Below are positions 6,950 through 8,882 of a DNA stretch of 8,882 bases, one piece after another. The position numbers were made by a program, and so were the translations under genes. Source of the stretch: Ruminococcus sp. UBA3800 (GTDB lineage: Bacteria > Bacillota > Clostridia > Oscillospirales > Ruminococcaceae); the NCBI GenBank assembly GCA_002368715.1, contig DFEO01000008.1, forward strand, positions 1 to 8,882, given 5' to 3'. The notes under the pieces were generated by a model, which did no database searches, was not told the origin of the DNA, and saw nothing but the letters and a program-made list of their open reading frames with translations. The first letter of the stretch is position 1. Each line of letters starts with the position of its first letter.

Positions 6950-8455
6950 TCATTCTCCTGCGTGAGAGATCCCAAGGATCCCCAGCTCCCTGTCTGTAAG
7001 ACCTACACCTCTGAGCATAAGCCTGTTTCCTCTCAGACTTTCGATCGAATTTATACCCATAGCGCCCATAAGCTCCTTGATCTCGTGTCTCCACGCATTC
7101 ATAAGATTAACAAGACGTTTAGAGCCGATATCGGGATTGAGCCTCTTTACGAGGTCGGGTCTCTGGGTGGCTATGCCCCAGTTGCACTTGCCGCTCTGGC
7201 AGGTCCGGCAAAGGTGACAGCCAAGCGCAAGCAGAGCCGCTGTTGCAACATATACGGCATCTGCTCCGAGAGCCACTGCCTTTACAACATCTGCCGCCGA
7301 GCGCACGCTTCCGCCCACAACAAGCGACACATTGTTTCTTATGCCTTCATCTCTCAGCCTCTGGTCTACGGCTGCCAGCGCCAGCTCTATCGGGATGCCC
7401 ACATTATCTCTTATCCTTGTGGGTGCAGCTCCCGTACCGCCCCTGAAACCGTCGATAGCGATTATGTCGGCGCCGCTTCTTGCGATACCGCTTGCTATGG
7501 CTGCGATATTGTGTACTGCTGCAACCTTTACGATAACGGGCTTTTTATAGTCGGTGGCCTCCTTGAGCGAGAACACCAGCTGTCTGAGATCCTCGATAGA
7601 ATATATATCGTGGTGAGGAGCAGGCGAGATAGCGTCCGAGCCCTCGGGGATCATTCTTGTGCGGGAGATGTCTCCGACTATCTTGGCACCCGGCAGATGA
7701 CCGCCTATGCCGGGCTTAGCGCCCTGACCCATTTTTATCTCGACCGCTGCCGCAGCCTCGAGATACTGCTTGTGGACACCGAACCTTCCCGATGCGACCT
7801 GAACGATAGTGTTTTCGCCGTAGCAGTAAAAGTCTTCGTGAAGTCCGCCTTCACCCGTATTATAGCATATACCGAGCTCTGTGGCTGCCCTTGCAAGGGA
7901 AGCATGGGCGTTGTAGCTGATAGAGCCGTAGCTCATAGCCGAAAACATCACAGGCATCGAAAGCTCGACCTGCGGCGGCATCTGAGGTATAAGCTCGCCT
8001 GTTGAGCGCCTGAGCACCTTTTCGGGCTTTTTGCCGAGGAACACCTTGGTTTCCATAGGCTCACGCAGCGGGTCTATGGGCGGGTTCGTGACCTGGGAAG
8101 CGTTTATGAGTATCCTGTCCCAATAGACGGGCAGAGGTTTCGGATTTCCCATCGAGGACAGGAGCACTCCGCCGCTGTTGGCCTGCTTGTATATCTCCTT
8201 TATTGTCTGATCCTCCCAGTTGGCATTCTCTCTCAGGCGGCAGTCGTTTTTTGTGATCTTCAGCGCATGGGTCGGACACAGACAGACACAGCGCTGGCAG
8301 TTTACACACTTTGCTTCATCCGAGATCAAAACTCCCAGCTCGGGATCAAAGGCATGGACCTCATTTGCACACTGTCTTTCACAGACACGGCAGCCTATGC
8401 AGCGATCGAGGTTCCTCACCACTTCATATTCAGGAACTATATAATGCTCTGTCAT
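6950..8455 (-). CDS. gltB: Glutamate synthase FMN/Fe-S subunit (archaeal type, with N-terminal ferredoxin domain)
   Basis: This 501-residue catalytic subunit makes glutamate from 2-oxoglutarate, ammonia and two electrons. The N-terminus holds two [4Fe-4S] motifs: C19-C22-C25-C29 and C50-C53-C56-C60. The FMN-binding TIM barrel follows from about residue 110 and includes FSAMSYGSIS (171-180), GEGG (201-204), KMGQGAKPGIGG (241-252) and DGFRGGTGAAP (335-345). Near the C-terminal end C413-x5-C419-x4-C424 followed by WGIATQ reproduces the [3Fe-4S] spacing of bacterial GltB; Cys416 is an added cysteine within it. Bacterial GltB lacks the N-terminal ferredoxin part, while archaeal-type enzymes have it. 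ATG at 8455 shares a base with the upstream stop (TGATG), with GGAGGG (8465-8470) 9 nt before it. The ammonia comes from the amidotransferase subunit encoded just upstream. Confidence 0.95.
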   Translation of the reverse strand: MTEHYIVPEYEVVRNLDRCIGCRVCERQCANEVHAFDPELGVLISDEAKCVNCQRCVCLCPTHALKITKNDCRLRENANWEDQTIKEIYKQANSGGVLLSSMGNPKPLPVYWDRILINASQVTNPPIDPLREPMETKVFLGKKPEKVLRRSTGELIPQMPPQVELSMPVMFSAMSYGSISYNAHASLARAATELGICYNTGEGGLHEDFYCYGENTIVQVASGRFGVHKQYLEAAAAVEIKMGQGAKPGIGGHLPGAKIVGDISRTRMIPEGSDAISPAPHHDIYSIEDLRQLVFSLKEATDYKKPVIVKVAAVHNIAAIASGIARSGADIIAIDGFRGGTGAAPTRIRDNVGIPIELALAAVDQRLRDEGIRNNVSLVVGGSVRSAADVVKAVALGADAVYVATAALLALGCHLCRTCQSGKCNWGIATQRPDLVKRLNPDIGSKRLVNLMNAWRHEIKELMGAMGINSIESLRGNRLMLRGVGLTDRELGILGISHAGE

Positions 8456-8882
8456 CAGAATTTACCCTCCTTAACACGGACTATCACAGCTTCTCCGCCG
8501 GCGGGCGCATAAAGAGCACCTACATCCGGCTCCATAGCCCTTATCGCTGCTTCCTCGCTTGCGATGAATACTCTGTCGTCCTTTTCTGCGGTTATCATCG
8601 AACGAAGCTTCAGCCTGTCGTTTAGCGCCATAAGGCCGCCGTCCCAGCCGAACACTATCGAGAAAGGCCCTGTGATGAGAAGATTTGAAAAGACTGTTCT
8701 CAGGTAAGTGAGCTTTTCCTTCTCCTTTTCGGGCATACGGTCTATCGTGCTCCAGAACGGCGCCGCAATGACCGAAGCGACCTCCTCCAGAGTCAGCTTC
8801 TGGACTCTCAGCAGATAGTCGATGATATAGGTTATGACCTCGGTATCGGTCTGGAGAGTGCATTTATAGCCGAACATTTCGA
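8455..8882 (-). CDS. Glutamate synthase glutamine amidotransferase (class II) subunit, N-terminus cut by window edge
   Basis: The last 141 residues of a class II (Ntn-type) glutamine amidotransferase are visible; the start, including the catalytic N-terminal cysteine, lies beyond the right edge. The frame stays open through the edge, reading E-M-F-G-Y, so the internal ATG at 8877 is not the real start. Landmarks include the segment EMFGYKCTLQTDTEVI, FGWDGGLMALNDRLKLR, which fits the DR-LRP region of GltB-type amidotransferases, and FIASEEAAIRA. It should hydrolyse glutamine and pass ammonia to the FMN subunit encoded directly downstream, whose ATG overlaps its stop in TGATG. Whole proteins of this type are usually about 350-400 residues, so roughly 60% is missing. 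The operon promoter also lies outside the window. Confidence 0.88.
   Translation of the reverse strand, partial: EMFGYKCTLQTDTEVITYIIDYLLRVQKLTLEEVASVIAAPFWSTIDRMPEKEKEKLTYLRTVFSNLLITGPFSIVFGWDGGLMALNDRLKLRSMITAEKDDRVFIASEEAAIRAMEPDVGALYAPAGGEAVIVRVKEGKF

Noticed and set aside
6933..7094. Longer N-terminus (54 more residues) for the polyferredoxin
   Set aside because: It would overlap the upstream gene by more than 140 nt, the added residues are not ferredoxin-like, and a strong GGAGGG precedes the ATG at 6932.
6962..8005. A 347-residue plus-strand open frame opposite the FMN subunit of glutamate synthase
   Set aside because: It is fully antisense to a gene with clear catalytic motifs. Its Cys/Tyr/His-rich translation fits no family and there is no promoter or ribosome binding site.

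Overview
The window looks like chromosomal DNA from a Gram-positive Clostridia-type gut anaerobe, with Ruminococcaceae/Oscillospiraceae the best guess. The reasons are strong GGAGG ribosome binding sites, sigma-A promoters with TATAAT boxes, tightly coupled genes, a streptococcal/firmicute-style methionine regulator, and an archaeal-type split glutamate synthase of the kind common in Clostridia. The assignment rests on family recognition; no database search was possible.

Layout. Positions 1-305 hold no convincing gene. They contain two clusters of hairpins that look like dispersed intergenic palindromes, followed by a good promoter for the first gene. Positions 306-4471 (+ strand) form a methionine-synthesis block: a LysR-type regulator of the MtaR/CpsY/streptococcal MetR group, then metE (cobalamin-independent methionine synthase) and metF (methylenetetrahydrofolate reductase), with metE and metF overlapping. 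Between the regulator and metE lies a near-perfect dyad, TATAGCTTTTAGCTATG, which closely matches the remembered streptococcal Met-box and is centred about 66 bp upstream of the predicted metE start of transcription. Positions 4487-4520 form a strong hairpin terminator shared by two converging transcription units. Positions 4532-8882 (- strand) are one operon, read right to left: the end of a class II glutamine amidotransferase subunit, the ferredoxin-FMN glutamate synthase subunit, a four-cluster polyferredoxin, an FAD/NAD(P)H oxidoreductase, and the GXGXG beta-helix subunit. Three of its four junctions overlap (TGATG, ATGA, TGATG); the other has a 17-nt gap.

How the genes work together. MetF supplies 5-methyltetrahydrofolate and MetE uses it to methylate homocysteine. 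The adjacent regulator probably senses a methionine precursor and activates metE-metF through the dyad. The minus-strand operon spreads the three domains of bacterial GltB over separate polypeptides and places two redox proteins between the FMN and GXGXG subunits. A reasonable electron path is NAD(P)H to the FAD protein, then the polyferredoxin, then the Fe-S clusters of the FMN subunit, then 2-oxoglutarate plus channelled ammonia. That path is inferred from gene order and motifs.

No wholly unknown system is visible. The points most worth following up are the Met-box-like operator outside streptococci, the second dyad around the metE -10 box, and the electron wiring of the split glutamate synthase.
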